Source: Diospyros lotus
Lineage: Eukaryota > Streptophyta > Magnoliopsida > Ericales > Ebenaceae
Reading direction: 5' to 3'
NCBI RefSeq assembly: GCF_014633365.1
Contig: NC_068348.1
Coordinates: forward strand, 18,122,311 to 18,186,310
DNA: 64,000 nt
The notes beneath the pieces are model-generated. The model saw only the letters and a program-made list of their open reading frames with translations. It ran no database searches and had not been told where the DNA came from. A program made the position numbers and the translations under genes. The first letter of the stretch is position 1, and each line of letters opens with the position of its first letter. Of this stretch, positions 1 through 10,860 are shown in pieces.

Positions 1-129
1 CCAGAAAACATAAGCTTCGAATCCGGCGAATTCTTGAACTTCTCCGGCGACGGGACGTACGGCTTGGAGTGGGTGAACAAATTTCTTGAGCTCGACGACG
101 AGGACGTTGATCAGTGGCTTGCTGAATGA
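1..129 (+). CDS. 3' end of an unidentified host gene (last 42 codons)
   Basis: Frame 1 is open from the window edge to a TGA at 127-129. The 42 residues are acidic and end in a D/E-rich stretch with aromatic and Leu residues (LDDEDVDQWLAE). GC and codon use are clearly higher in C/G third positions than the surrounding AT-rich DNA, which supports real coding sequence. Acidic tails with scattered W/F/L are common in plant transcription factors, so an activation-domain tail is possible, but no diagnostic domain is in view and I do not name the family. Bases 130-336 after the stop are AT-rich and hold nothing else I recognise; they are probably the 3' UTR and flank. Confidence 0.55.
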   Translation, partial: PENISFESGEFLNFSGDGTYGLEWVNKFLELDDEDVDQWLAE

Positions 130-336
130 AAAATCTTTGAAAGTTGCTGCTGTAATTTAATTTCCCCGCAACTCAATTTGAATAAATTGGTTGTTGAATT
201 CATCTGATTCTGAAGTGATTATATCATTAATCAGCACAAACATTAGTCAAACAAGAAACAAGCTTACTCGCGGGCACAAAATGTTTCCCAGATTATATTA
301 ATTACATTTGCTATTTGTTACGCCAAGCAAAATTTA

Positions 337-1018
337 TGGACAGACTAGATTAACAAAAATAAGCGAAGAAAACAGAGGAATAAGGTAGCACCGTGTGGCA
401 GCTTGAGAGGCTACCTCGAGTTTCCCCCAGGGTAGCGGTCACCCTTGAGTGGGGGTCACTCAAGGGTGGCACGGCTAGGTAGGGAGCCCTCGCGTGCAAG
501 ACCTCGCCATGTAGTCGCAAGGCGAGGAGTTGCCCACTTCCCCCCGTGCAAGGTTGCATGGTAGCAGGGTGAGAGGGCCTTGTGTGCTGTGGGAGGCTAC
601 GACCAACCTTTAGGGGCGCCATGGGCGCACCCGTGCCCATGCCTGCGTGCCTACGCCTGTGGTCCGCGTGCCCTCACCCCAGTAAGACCTTGTCAAAACT
701 ACCTCCGAGTTACTCGCTAAGAATATCAGACCACTCAACACTTGGTAGCCTACTCTATCAATATAAATAAGGGGGTCCTCCTCCCCTTCAGTACGCAATC
801 TCTCACTCTCACATTTTCTTCTCGTATTCGAGTATTTTGTATTTCAAATAGGCTAATTTAAGCATTGGAGGGTCTGTGCGGGGATTCTCACTCGCATCCC
901 TAACCGATTTTCTTTTCAAACAAATTATCCATCGTTTAGAGGGGTCATCCATCGCTACCATTGCACCTCAGGAGAGTCATTCATCACTATTGCTACACCC
1001 TAGGAGAGTCATCTGTTA
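337..1018 (+). repeat. LTR-like direct repeat, left copy
   Basis: This stretch aligns over its length with 3346-3970. It starts TGGACA..GATTAACAAAAATAAG and carries a TATA box at 762-769, followed by a conserved block (AATCTCTCACTCTCACATTT), as in an LTR promoter and leader. The repeated words GGGGTCATCCATCGCTACCA and GAGAGTCATC lie near the end of both copies. Ends resembling TG..CA are seen best in the right copy. No primer-binding site follows it, so a full LTR-retrotransposon reading is inferred rather than shown. Confidence 0.55.
762..769 (+). promoter_or_regulatory. TATA box in left LTR-like repeat
   Basis: TATAAATA lies just upstream of the conserved leader block. The right copy has TATAAAAA at 3713-3720 in the same place. 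This sets the likely transcription direction as plus. Confidence 0.4.
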
Positions 1019-3345
1019 GCTTGGAGGGCATGTCATCCATCGTAGGCCCCATTTTTCTGATGTTTGCTTGGATGGAACATTCGCGCTACTTCCACCTCAC
1101 TTGGCTTTCCCTCTATTCCACATTCTCTGCTTCTACCCTGTAATGATATACTCTTCCAATGGCATTGGAGATCACCAACCCTTGGACCCCATTGGACAAG
1201 CAAGCGTTATATGCAAGCATAATAAGGCTAACTTACCTCAATTATTTTTTATTCGGGGGCATTGGCGATGCGAGGCCAATTGCTAAAGAACTTCCTTTCA
1301 TTCCAAGCCCTTAATTATCATCTGGGCGCTGACCCAAGATCCTTCACATAATCCATGTCAATCAGCCAAGGGTAGAGCTAGAAGTGATCTCCCATCAGTC
1401 GAGTCCTATTAGGGATGGGCACAGGATTCTGTCGGGGATCAACAATAGGAGAAAGAATTGGGTGAAAATCTAGGAGCTCCACTTTTAGCTTCTGTCCGTC
1501 TTTGCAGTAAGGGACAAACGATTGACGACTTTTTTCCCTAATCTATTAAAAGTTGTTGTTAAAGGGAGGGGGGAGGGGTGAGAGTGGGAAGCTTTCGCAT
1601 TTTTAGCTACCAAAAGTGTTGGAAAGATCTTTTATGAAGTCTAGAGTAAGGAGGTCTAACATGGGCACATTCGATGACAAGGTTAAGGCCTCTAGGCAAA
1701 AAAGGTTTGTTGAAGTACCCGTTTCGAACTGCTTCATTTGAAGGCGCCTCCGTGATGAATTGGGAGCTGGTGGACGTGATGAGTTAGAAGTTGGTGGTTG
1801 TGATGAATATGGAGCTGGTGGTGGGAAGGGGTGAGAATCTTGTTCGCTTGGTAGGCGTGAACTCCTATCACACCTTTTGAGCGTTTTCTTCCTAAAAAGA
1901 TTCATGCTTGCAAAACCAAGGATGAAATCAAAAGTTAGCCACTAACATTGGTAAATAAAGACAATATCTATGATATTGAGGGTCTACCCTCAAAGGAAGA
2001 ATGCTTAGGAGAGACTATGAAAAATGGTGGAAAATTGATAGCCCTTAAAGAATCCTCATCCTTTTTTTCTAGGCCTCCATCCTCTCCTCGCTGCCTTCTT
2101 CCTCTTTAGCCTGAAAGGCATCCTCAAGCATAGCTAATGGTTCCATAAAAACGCAATTGGAGGGCTTGGGCATGTCCTTGAGCTGAACGCCCCACCCTGC
2201 AGCTGCAATATTTTCTAGGGCGAGCAGGTCAGGCAGAGCACAGGTGTCGAGAGCACATAACCTTTTTATCACTCAGCGATAGACAACTTGGGCTATCCCA
2301 ACATTAGGTAGCTTCTCTGACCAGGCGTTTTGCTTATTATCCCAACACCAACGAAGTAGTGCATTACAATTGGAATGAGGCTCGATAACGATCCATCAGG
2401 ACTCAAAGTCCACCTTGTTTTGAACTTTTAAGAAAAATAAGGGTAGACCTACAATTTTTTGAAGGGTAAAAAAGACGTCTATTCGCTCAACTCTCCTTAA
2501 CCTATAAAAACAATCGAACAATTCGATCGAATGAGGTATATTGATTCTATGGCAAAGGATGGTGAAACCAATCAACTAAGCCCAGCCATTGGGATGAAGC
2601 TATGCTGGAACGATACAGTGATAATCTAGCCACTCCATGTCAAAAATAGACAAAGGGAAACAAATACCTGCTCGGAAAGAAGCCAGGTAGACCTTGACCT
2701 ATGTTGAAAACTTAAAACAAGATGGCTAAGGCAAAAAGGATATATATATATATATATATATTGGGAGTAGGAGAAGGAGAATGGCACAATGTTTTTCTAA
2801 TGACCCATGCTAAATACTTAAAACAAGATGGCTAAGGTAAAAATAAGAAGACCATGTGAACTCAAGGTAAGCAAAAACACTTATGGGTGAGGGTCACTTG
2901 GGGGTGAAGACACACCTATGGATGAGTGTCACTTGATGGTGAAGCCTTTGAAGACACCTAAGGATGAGGGTCACTCGGGGGAGAACCTGACGAAAACACC
3001 TATGGGTGAAGCTCACTCGAGGGTGTCACAAGCACATGGATGAAGTCTTATACCATATGGAAATCTTGAATGCAAGGAAACTTTGGGAAATTTTTTGCGG
3101 AAGAGATGTTGGAGCAATGGCCAAATGAGGGGCCAAAGCCTGCTTTTTATAGTGGCACCCAAGAGCCAAAATGTAAAAGATGACTACGAGATACGAGAAG
3201 ATGGAGGAGATTGTTACAGAATAAAACTCCATTAAAGGAAAAAAATTCTCTCAAAAATAGAGTAGTGATGTAGGCAAAATACTTTTCCTCCTGGGGTACC
3301 TGACAGAAAGAGTAGAGAACAATTATTGAGCCCAGTAAAATAAAT
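1019..3345. other. Non-coding interior between the two LTR-like repeats
   Basis: About 2.3 kb without a recognisable gag or pol. Only short open frames occur (for example 1603-1905 and 2069-2272 on the minus strand) and they match no family I know. An AT microsatellite is at 2740-2761. If the flanking repeats are LTRs, this is a non-autonomous element of the LARD type. Confidence 0.4.
2877..3030. repeat. Tandem repeat, about four units of 40-43 bp
   Basis: The word CACCTATGGATGAGGGTCAC and close variants recur at about 2877, 2913, 2954 and 2997, each followed by a G-rich TCGGGGGTG-like segment. A related TGGGGGTCACTCAAGGGTG motif also occurs in the flanking LTR-like repeats, so the array may have grown out of LTR sequence. 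Confidence 0.65.
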
Positions 3346-3970
3346 TGACACAGTGGATTAACAAAAATAAGTGAAAAAAATGGAGGGATGCGGCAGCCCA
3401 AGGGGCCACCTTGGGTTTTTCCCCCCGGGTGGGGGTTATCTAGGGGTAGCCAACAGCAACACCTCGAGTGAGGGTCACTCAAGGGTGCCGTGAGCACACA
3501 CTTACGCGCGCGCCCGCCACACCAATGCCCAAATACCCTCACTCGGGGGTGCCATGGGCGCACCCATGCCCATGCCTATGTGCTCGTGCCCAAGCCCAAG
3601 TGCCCACATTTGCGCTTTGCGCGCCCTTACCCTTGTGAGACCAGGTTAAAACTACCTCCGAGTTACTCGCCGAGAAGATCAGACCACCCGACACCTAGTA
3701 GCCTCCAATCACTATAAAAAATGGGGTCCACCCCTCCATTCGGTACACAATCTCTCACACTCACATTTACTTCTCGCATTCAAGTATTCTGCATTTCAAA
3801 GAAGCTGATTTAAGCATTGGAAGATCTGCGCGGAGATTCTCACCCACACCCCTAATCAATTTTCTTTCTAAACAGGTCATCTATCTCTTAGAGGGGTCAT
3901 CCATCGCTACCATTTCACACCGGGAGAGTCAACCATCGCTATTGCTCTACTCCGAGAAAGTCATCTATCA
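3346..3970 (+). repeat. LTR-like direct repeat, right copy
   Basis: Aligns with 337-1018. It starts TGACACAGTGGATTAAC and ends GTCATCTATCA, giving TG..CA ends. TATAAAAA is at 3713-3720. I could not find a matching 5-bp target duplication around the pair, so the outer ends are approximate. After it, 3971-4124 is AT-rich and unassigned. Confidence 0.55.
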
Positions 3971-4127
3971 TTCCAGATAGCTATTCTTGTATAATTCTTA
4001 AACGATCTCCCATACATAAATTTATTGTTGTAGTTTGACAACAACAATATTTAAAATTTATATCAAAATTATAGCATGGTCATTACACTCATCTTCTATC
4101 AGTTACTTTTTACATTTTATATATTTA

Positions 4128-5056
4128 GGGGGCATTTGTTAAAATGAGCAAGATAAGAGGTATCAAGATAAGTTTAAAATGCATTCCGAATCAAGATATG
4201 GAATGATCAAGATAAGACTGGAAAGCATTCCAAGATTTCTATCAAAGTGTTTGTTAAATTTTTTGGAATCCACTGATAATTGTATTTTTTTTTATGTGTT
4301 TGTTAATGTATATGATAAGCACCAAGATAAAAGTTTTTTTTATCAAAATATCCCTATTACCAAATTTATGATTAAAATAGTATTTTATGATTAATATGAG
4401 TTATCAAAAAAATAAAAATAAAATTAAAAATAAAATTTTATTTTCTAAATTCATGTTCAAAAATAAATTTAAAAAGAATTGAAAAGTAGAAATAATTATT
4501 GTTAGAATTACAATAATTCCACCTAGATAATTAAAAATGGCCAAAACATATTTTCATAATAGGTAATAAAATATAAAATTAAATAAAATAATTTAAAAAT
4601 TGGTGAAAAGAATTATATAGTTAATAAAAAATATATATAGAGAGAGAAATTTAAATTTTAAAAATCAATGAAATGAATAATGTCATTTAAAATTTAAAAA
4701 TTGTCAAAACATATAATAATTTAAAAATATATTAAATAATATTAATTATAAGAGTTAAATAAATAATTTTTTAATAAATTTAAGTCTTTAAAATGCATTA
4801 AATGGCATTAATTATCCTATAAGGGTCATATAAATAATTGAATTTTATCTTGAAAGAGTCAGATAAATTTATCTGAAATTTATCTGAGAGGGGAGATCGG
4901 ATAAATTTATCTTGAAATGGGGAGATAAGAGATCATGTGAGGGCTTTCCTGGAAGTGGTCAAATAAGCTTAACAAATATATTGAAAAGACCAAACATCCG
5001 AAATGCTTCTCATATACGATCTTTTCTCCTTCTTATCTTAATTAGCAAATACTTCC
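4128..5056. mobile_element. PIF/Harbinger-like (Tourist-type) non-autonomous element, 929 bp
   Basis: The left end reads GGGGGCATTTGTTAA. The right end, read on the other strand, is GGAAGTATTTGCTAA, and the similarity continues into AAGATAAGA(A)GG on both sides. The element is flanked by TTA at 4125-4127 and TTA at 5057-5059, the 3-bp duplication expected of the PIF/Harbinger superfamily. The interior is very AT-rich, contains short inverted GATAAATTTATC-type words near the right end, and has no transposase. It is non-autonomous and longer than typical MITEs. Confidence 0.75.
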
Positions 5057-5173
5057 TTACAAGAATTTATTAACATTGAGAGATAGCGTAATTTTTAGAA
5101 AAGCAGGTGCTCCGCACTCGCACAAAGATTTAGATAAATGCACACAGTATTCTTTTAACATTTTAAAAAATAT

Positions 5174-5260
5174 AATAAGTATCGGGCTGGCTCAAGGCAT
5201 AGGCCTTAGTGGCCTATGCCTAGGGCTGCAAATTAAATCGCTAGTTAATTTTATAAGTAT
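5174..5260. mobile_element. End fragment of a hAT-like element with a palindrome
   Basis: GGGCTGGCTCAAGGCATAGG resembles the terminal sequence of the element at 57977-58593 (GGGCCGGCCCAAGG). The palindrome at 5196-5220 has 10-bp perfect arms (GGCATAGGCC / GGCCTATGCC) around TTAGT. The same arms with a different centre are at 58560-58584. The other end of this copy was not found. The remaining DNA to 5812 is AT-rich with a TA microsatellite at about 5783-5801. Confidence 0.45.
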
Positions 5261-5812
5261 CCTTCAGCCTTAATGGGTACCCTCTTGTCCTTAATTGGTT
5301 AATCAATGTACCTTTCTATGTAATAATTCATCATCTCTTTCTCTCTTTTAATAGCTCTCTGCGAATGTTTGTTTCTCATCCGAAACCATCACCATCTTCC
5401 ATTATCCCCTATTCATTAGCCTCAACTCCTTCCATCCATTATTATTTGATAGAAAACAGCATGGCCACCACCTCGAGCCCTGTCATCTTCTATTGTCATT
5501 AACTAACATGCGGTGGTTTAATAATCTATTGAGAAAATTGAAAGCTGGTTTCACAAGAACCAAATCAAAAGCTTCAATCATCCAATCTAGAAAATCTGAT
5601 TTCAGTACAAAAATCAAATCATTTCTCCTCAATTTCCCAGAATCGATTTCCAAATGGGTTTCTAAGAATCGATTTCGTTTCTCCTTCTCAATAAAAATAT
5701 GGGTTTTGTTCGTGGTAACCCTATAGACAACCATTGCCACTCCCTCTCTTCTCTCCCTCTCTTTCTCTATCACTATATCTATCTATATATATATATATAT
5801 ATTGAGTTTAAC

Positions 5813-7620
5813 TGTTAAAATGTTTTAATAATGAAAATTGAACAAAAAAACTTTAATGAAAATATCTTAATCAAATTCTAAAGATTAATCAAGTAAATCT
5901 ATTAATTAATCATGTAAGCACTATCTCAGTAAATTAACTTATGATAATTACTCAGAGTAACATATCATGAGATTAATAGAGAAGTCTTAATTAATCAAGT
6001 AAAGAAAGAATTTAGTTGAGTAATAAGTCTTGTACTCGACCAACATATGATTATAATCGAGTAACACCTAATACTCAAATAATTAATCGATTATATTCTA
6101 GTTTTACTTGAATATTGTGCCAAAAAATTTTAGTTGAGTAATCAAATTGATAATCGACTCAGGAATACATTAGTTGATTAACTATATTCACTAATTGAGT
6201 AAGAAATAGGGTTAAAATGACAAATCTTTATACTTGTGCTTTTAATCGACTAAGTGAAAACTTTATTCGAGTATTGTTATACTTTAGTTGAGTAATCATA
6301 CTCCTTAATCAAGTAATAATTTGGATCAAATTGTCAAGTCTCTATACTTGAATATTAATCAACTAAAATGTTATGCATAATCGAGTATTGCCATATTTTA
6401 GTTGAGTAGTATTTACTAGACAGAGTGTTAGTCTTTGTAATTCATTTATTAATCGACTAAGAAGTAGTTTGTACTAGAGTAATTAATGACATATTTTAAT
6501 TAAGTAACAAAAGTGTTTAATTGAATGATATATTCATATTCACAAGTGGTTAAAATATTAATCAACAAAGATGAGACTTTAATCAAGTATCATCATTCTT
6601 TAGTTGAGTAACATATGTATTGGTCGAGTAATGACTAATACAACTAATGAGTTTAATTGAGTAATCTTATCAAGCATGTCGAGTGACATATGAGCTTAAT
6701 AGACTAATTGTGCACCTTACTCTAGTAACATCATGTTTTACTTAACTAATGTTGAGATAAAATTAAAAAATATTTTCATAACAATCACTGGTAAAAATGC
6801 ACAATTTTTGACTTTTATGCAATTTGACTGTGTGAACATAATTTATCAATGTTTGAACTTCAAGAACAAATACTAACCATTAGACTGCAAAAATATAATA
6901 TTCTTTGTTGATTTAGAGATTTTATCTTTTAAACGAAGATGTCAAGTGCATTAAAGAACCAACAACTATAAATACCCAAGGCATGCACGAGAATATGTCG
7001 ACCAACTCTAAAAGAAAATTCTCTTGAAGAGAATGAAAAAGAAAAGAAAGAAAAAAAAAAGATTTGAGCTTAAAACCATTGTTCTCCTGTCTTCTATAAA
7101 GCAATCTTACATTAAGAGAGAGTGAAGTGCTTTTTACTTCCTATTCTCTATAACTATATTGTAATATTAAAATTCTCTCTTGTTCTTTCATTCATATTCT
7201 TTGAGGGTTATTTGTTTTTCTTTCTGAGTTTGTGCTCAATTACTTTCCTCTATAAATTTGTTGTAAGGGTTGTTGTCTTACTCTTGTAAAAAGCTTATAA
7301 TGATTACTGTTTAACTTGTAAAAACAAAGTTTTCAACTTAACTAATAAGAGTTGAGATTTCAACTAAGTCTATAAAAAATGAGTTTATAGCTTAACCTGT
7401 AAAAACAAAAATAATTAGTGTACTATTGAAAAATCGTTGATGAGGAGTCAAGGTAGTGGAGTAGTCAAGTTTTACACTGATTTTTGTTCCTTCAATTTTT
7501 ATTTCAGCACTTTCATATTGCATTTCCAACATTGATTTACATATTTAAAACAATTTTGTGCAAAATTCTTTCAAACCGAAAAAGTTTTGAAACATCCAAT
7601 TCACCTTCTTCTCGGGTGCA
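5813..7620 (+). mobile_element. Possible copia-type LTR (solo or truncated)
   Basis: The segment begins TGTTAAAATGTTTTAATAAT and ends CTTCTCGGGTGCA, a TG..CA span of about 1.8 kb. Its second half has the look of long plant copia LTRs: pyrimidine tracts, a leader with repeated AACTTGTAAAAACAAAG words, and a final CCAATTCACCTTCTTCTC block. No duplication of the target site was found and no coding region follows. It could equally be an unrelated AT-rich repeat. Confidence 0.35.
5860..6760. repeat. Array of degenerate ACTCGAGTAA / AATCGAGTAAT words
   Basis: Variants of TAATCGAGTAA, AATCGACTAA, AGTTGAGTAAT and AATCAAGTA recur every 20-60 bp. Many are near-palindromic around TCGA or TYGAGTA. Spacing is irregular, so this is an interspersed word array rather than a strict tandem repeat. 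Words of the same type occur in the copia II LTRs at 22230-22277 and 48310-48470. Confidence 0.6.
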
Positions 7621-7929
7621 TACTCCCATATTTCTTTTTAATATATATATATATATATTTGCATAATTTTGAAATTTGGATATTATTTAAATTTTTGAAC
7701 AACTATAGATAACATACAAACATTTTTTTCAATGTATAAATCAACCTTTTTAACTAATAATGTCTAACAAATAACAAACCACACGTAGGGTAGCTCATGT
7801 TAATGGAGGAATCTCTTGTCTTTTTCAATGTAGGGAAGCTCAAGGTTTGGTTAAGAATGGGAGGAAATTTGAATGAATTTTTTTTCATTTTAGCCAATGG
7901 GGATCCTGTAGTTCCAACTGTTGGAACCC
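7621..7929. other. AT-rich spacer
   Basis: Contains a TA microsatellite at about 7641-7659 and low-complexity DNA. No gene or element end is recognised. Confidence 0.4.
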
Positions 7930-8514
7930 CAAACCTAATATGGTGTGCTTTTGAAGTCGGCGTGCTTCCGTCTCGGTGCCAGGTTGCTTGAGAGAGAAGC
8001 CAACATGCTTCCATTGTGTTGCTGAGTTACTTGAGAGAAGCCAAGTGTGCCTGCTCTTAGTGTGCTTCCATCGCGTTGTCGTGTGCTTCTATTGAGAAGG
8101 AGAAACCCTAAACCACTGTGTTTCTGTCGTGTCACTTCTATTGAGAAGGAGAACCCTTAAATCGTTGTGCTTTCGTCACATCGCCATGCTTATGTCCCTA
8201 AATCGTCGTGCTTCTATAATGTCATTGTGCTTTTGTCGCATCACTTCTATTGAGAAGGAGAAACCCTCAATTGTGATTATGGGTTTAAAACAACATCATC
8301 TTACATACATTGAATATTTTAGCTTAATGAGTCAATAATAAGACTCATCAGCATGCCAGCTTATCTCCCCACGTCAGCATGGGCACACACCATAGTAAAC
8401 TAGGATACAATTGCAACCAATCTTAAAGTATTAGGCATAACTTGAAACAATTCTCAAAATAGGATTAAATTGAAAATTGACGAAGTGTTCAAGATAAATC
8501 AAGTGATTAACCCA
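7930..8514 (+). repeat. Terminal-repeat family, copy R1
   Basis: Aligns in the same orientation with 17900-18535 and as the reverse complement of 8549-9300. Shared landmarks are the GAGAGAAGCCA..ATGCTTCCAT block, the CTTATCTCCCCACGTCA block, and the terminal block running from TACAATTG through TTAAAGTATTA to GATTAAATTGAAAA. It ends ATAAATCAAGTGATTAACCC. The left boundary is uncertain. Confidence 0.6.
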
Positions 8515-8548
8515 AATTTTAACTATTCATCTATAATAATTATGAAAA

Positions 8549-9520
8549 AAGTTATAGCCTGATTTATCTTAAATTTTTTACCATTTTTTATTTTAATCTC
8601 GTTTTGAGAATTGCTTCAATTTACACCTAATACTTTAAGATTGATTCCAATTATATCCTAATTGCCTAGGCCTGTGCCGTTGTAGACGTGGTGAGATGAG
8701 GCAGCACGATGATGTGTCAAATTATTGACACATCAATAAAATGACGTTGTTTTAATACTTCTCGCCTCTATCATTTCATAAAATAGTGTCGTTTAACTTG
8801 ATTAGTATCACCCTAAATAGCCTAATCTAGGGTTATTGGAGGAAAATGAAGGACGATTGCACTAACGCATGGTGACTACTGCACAACAATGAAAGCACAC
8901 TGACTTCTTTCTCAGGTAACTTGACTTATTTCTCTTGATTATCATGCATATATGTTAAATTGACCATATATTGTGGTGTCTTTATTTGTGTGGTCGATGT
9001 GATTTCCTAACCTTTAATTCACACTATATGTAGGGATGTAATACTACATATTTTAATAGCAGTGGTATAACATATGGCTTGATCTCTATTTTTCACAAGG
9101 GAAGAAATTCTTGTGATGTCCATGCTTGTGGCATAATTTTGGGCATATCCTATTGGGATGAGCTCGGGTTAGTAACTGAGTGAAGTGACTAGATGTGAGG
9201 ATTAGAACATATTGTACAAATACTTGCCATTTTCTTGCTTAAGTTATTTTGTGCTGCATGTTATTAACCTATTATGTATTTGTCTCATTTGTTCTATTAT
9301 TAACACAAGATCTTCCTTTGATGCAACAAAAAGACTATTGATAGTGGGCTCATGCGAGGCGAAAAGTTGGATAATTTAGTTGAGAAGAGTTCAAATCTCA
9401 GCTTAACTTCACAGGTAATTTGCATACTTCGTGTGTATTTCATATTCCATTGTGAATTAGTGAACAAAAATATTGCTTCTATTTGCAATCTCTTAATCTT
9501 TGTTCACATAAATATTCACT
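8549..9520 (-). repeat. Long terminal inverted repeat, left arm L
   Basis: Read on the minus strand it matches 17810-18535 over most of its length. For example, the stretch around 9300-9500 and the stretch around 17830-18030 share TTCACTAATTCACAATGGAA, GAACTCTTCTCAAC and CTATCAATAGTCTTT. The arm begins GTTATAGCCTGATTTATCTT, close to the inverted end of R1, with 34 bp between the two. Long inverted arms suggest a MULE-like or foldback element, but a matching target duplication was not found. Confidence 0.6.
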
Positions 9521-10399
9521 AACAAGCTCTGATGCATGAAAATTGCTTGGAGACACCGTTTTTGAATTTTCGAGATTTTTCCCATTTCAAAAATGTTGAA
9601 AACAACCAAAAACATTTCAAGGGACATTTTGTAATAAAGTTAACCTATCGGAAACATGTTTATGATTGGAAAGGCATTTCCAGCATCGAATGCCGGTTAG
9701 AGACATAATTTCTTCTGTCTTTAACTAGGAAATGCATAATCTTCTCCTCACTCCTACCTCATTCCTTATGCCCTAACCCTAAATCTAATTTCCTTGAAGT
9801 CTCAATCAGTGCTCGAATGAATCCTTCCTCTTATTTTCTACTGTCCCTTTGTCATCGACATCATTCCCTTTCCGGTTAGTTACTTAGTGCTTGGTGCTCT
9901 TTCGATTCCCTCTAATTGTCGATTGATCAATGTTGTGCCGCAATCGATTTAGTTGCTCAACGCTCGTGTGTTTAGTTACTCGGTGCGATTGCTCGCTTCC
10001 TGTTCGTCGTTGATTGCTCAGTGCTCGATGCTTATGCTGTCTCGATTCAGTTAATCAATGCTCACTTGCTAGGTTGCTTGGTGCAATTGCTCACTTCCTA
10101 CTCATCGTCAATTGCTTAGTGCTTGGTGACGTTGTCGATTCACACTTTCATAGCTTTGGTTGGTCGATTGCTTGTTTTCATGCTCAATGTTGCGAGTTTG
10201 TCACACTGTGGATTGTTCACTCTGATTGGGTGATTCTTTTTCATAAGTTTATGCTTTTACTTTCATTGTGATATTGCTTTCATTGTTACTTGTATTAATT
10301 TTTCATAGTGATGGTTTTTCATATTAGAAAAATTTCTTGATTAGGGTTGTTGATTTAAGGTTGTCCCTATTATTCCTCCCTACCCCCCACATAGGACAT
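9521..10399. other. Unassigned DNA inside the long inverted pair
   Basis: Includes a region (9880-10260) in which the words TTGCTCGGTGC, ATTGCTTAGTGCT and GTTGATTGCTCAG recur. This looks like a 5' leader or a small degenerate repeat upstream of the hAT transposase remnant. No coding sequence is recognised. Confidence 0.35.
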
Positions 10400-10860
10400 A
10401 TGGCTTATTCAACTTCAACTTCAAGTTCAAGACCTAGCAATAATATTGCTTCAAAAAGTAAGGATGAAGAAAATAGTCCCTTATGGAAATATATGACTAT
10501 AATTAAGAAAATGGGGGAATGAGGGGGTAGTTGGAAGTGGACATGTAACTTTTGCGGTTTACTAAAATTTGAGACATACACAAGAGTTAAGGCTCATCTA
10601 TTAAATATCAATGGGAAAGGGATTGCTTGTTGTAAAAAAGTGAGTCTTGAAATTATGGCTGAAATGAAAAAAGTTAAAGGAGAAGTTGCAGAAAAAATGT
10701 TAAATTTACAACCTAAGTAAGTGTCTTTACTGACTAGTAGTGCTTATTTGGGACTTTCTTTGTCTTTACACGAACCAAGAGTTTTGGAATAGTTAAAGAA
10801 GAGAAAAACCATTGATTCACCTATTACTAGAGCTTTTGACATGCAAACTAGAGCACAATT
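10400..10860 (+). pseudogene. Truncated hAT transposase with BED-type zinc finger
   Basis: From the ATG at 10400 the frame reads a Ser-rich start, then SPLWKYMTIIKKMGE, a TGA at about 10520, and in the same frame WKWTCNFCG, TYTRVKAHLL and GKGIACC. CxxC followed by a conserved RVKAHLL and a late Cys is the arrangement of the plant hAT BED zinc finger (DUF659-type transposases), which binds the transposon ends. The sequence breaks off at 10860, where the LTR of the next element begins. No catalytic RNase H-like domain or C-terminal dimerisation domain is found on the far side at 15711. In-frame stops make this a relic. It lies inside the long inverted pair, so it may have been the source of that element's mobility, but this is inference. 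Confidence 0.65.

Noticed and set aside
5483..5773. Open frames on both strands (96 and 77 codons) at 5.5-5.7 kb.
   Set aside because: Mutual shadows in AT-rich DNA, no known domain and no splice or leader context.
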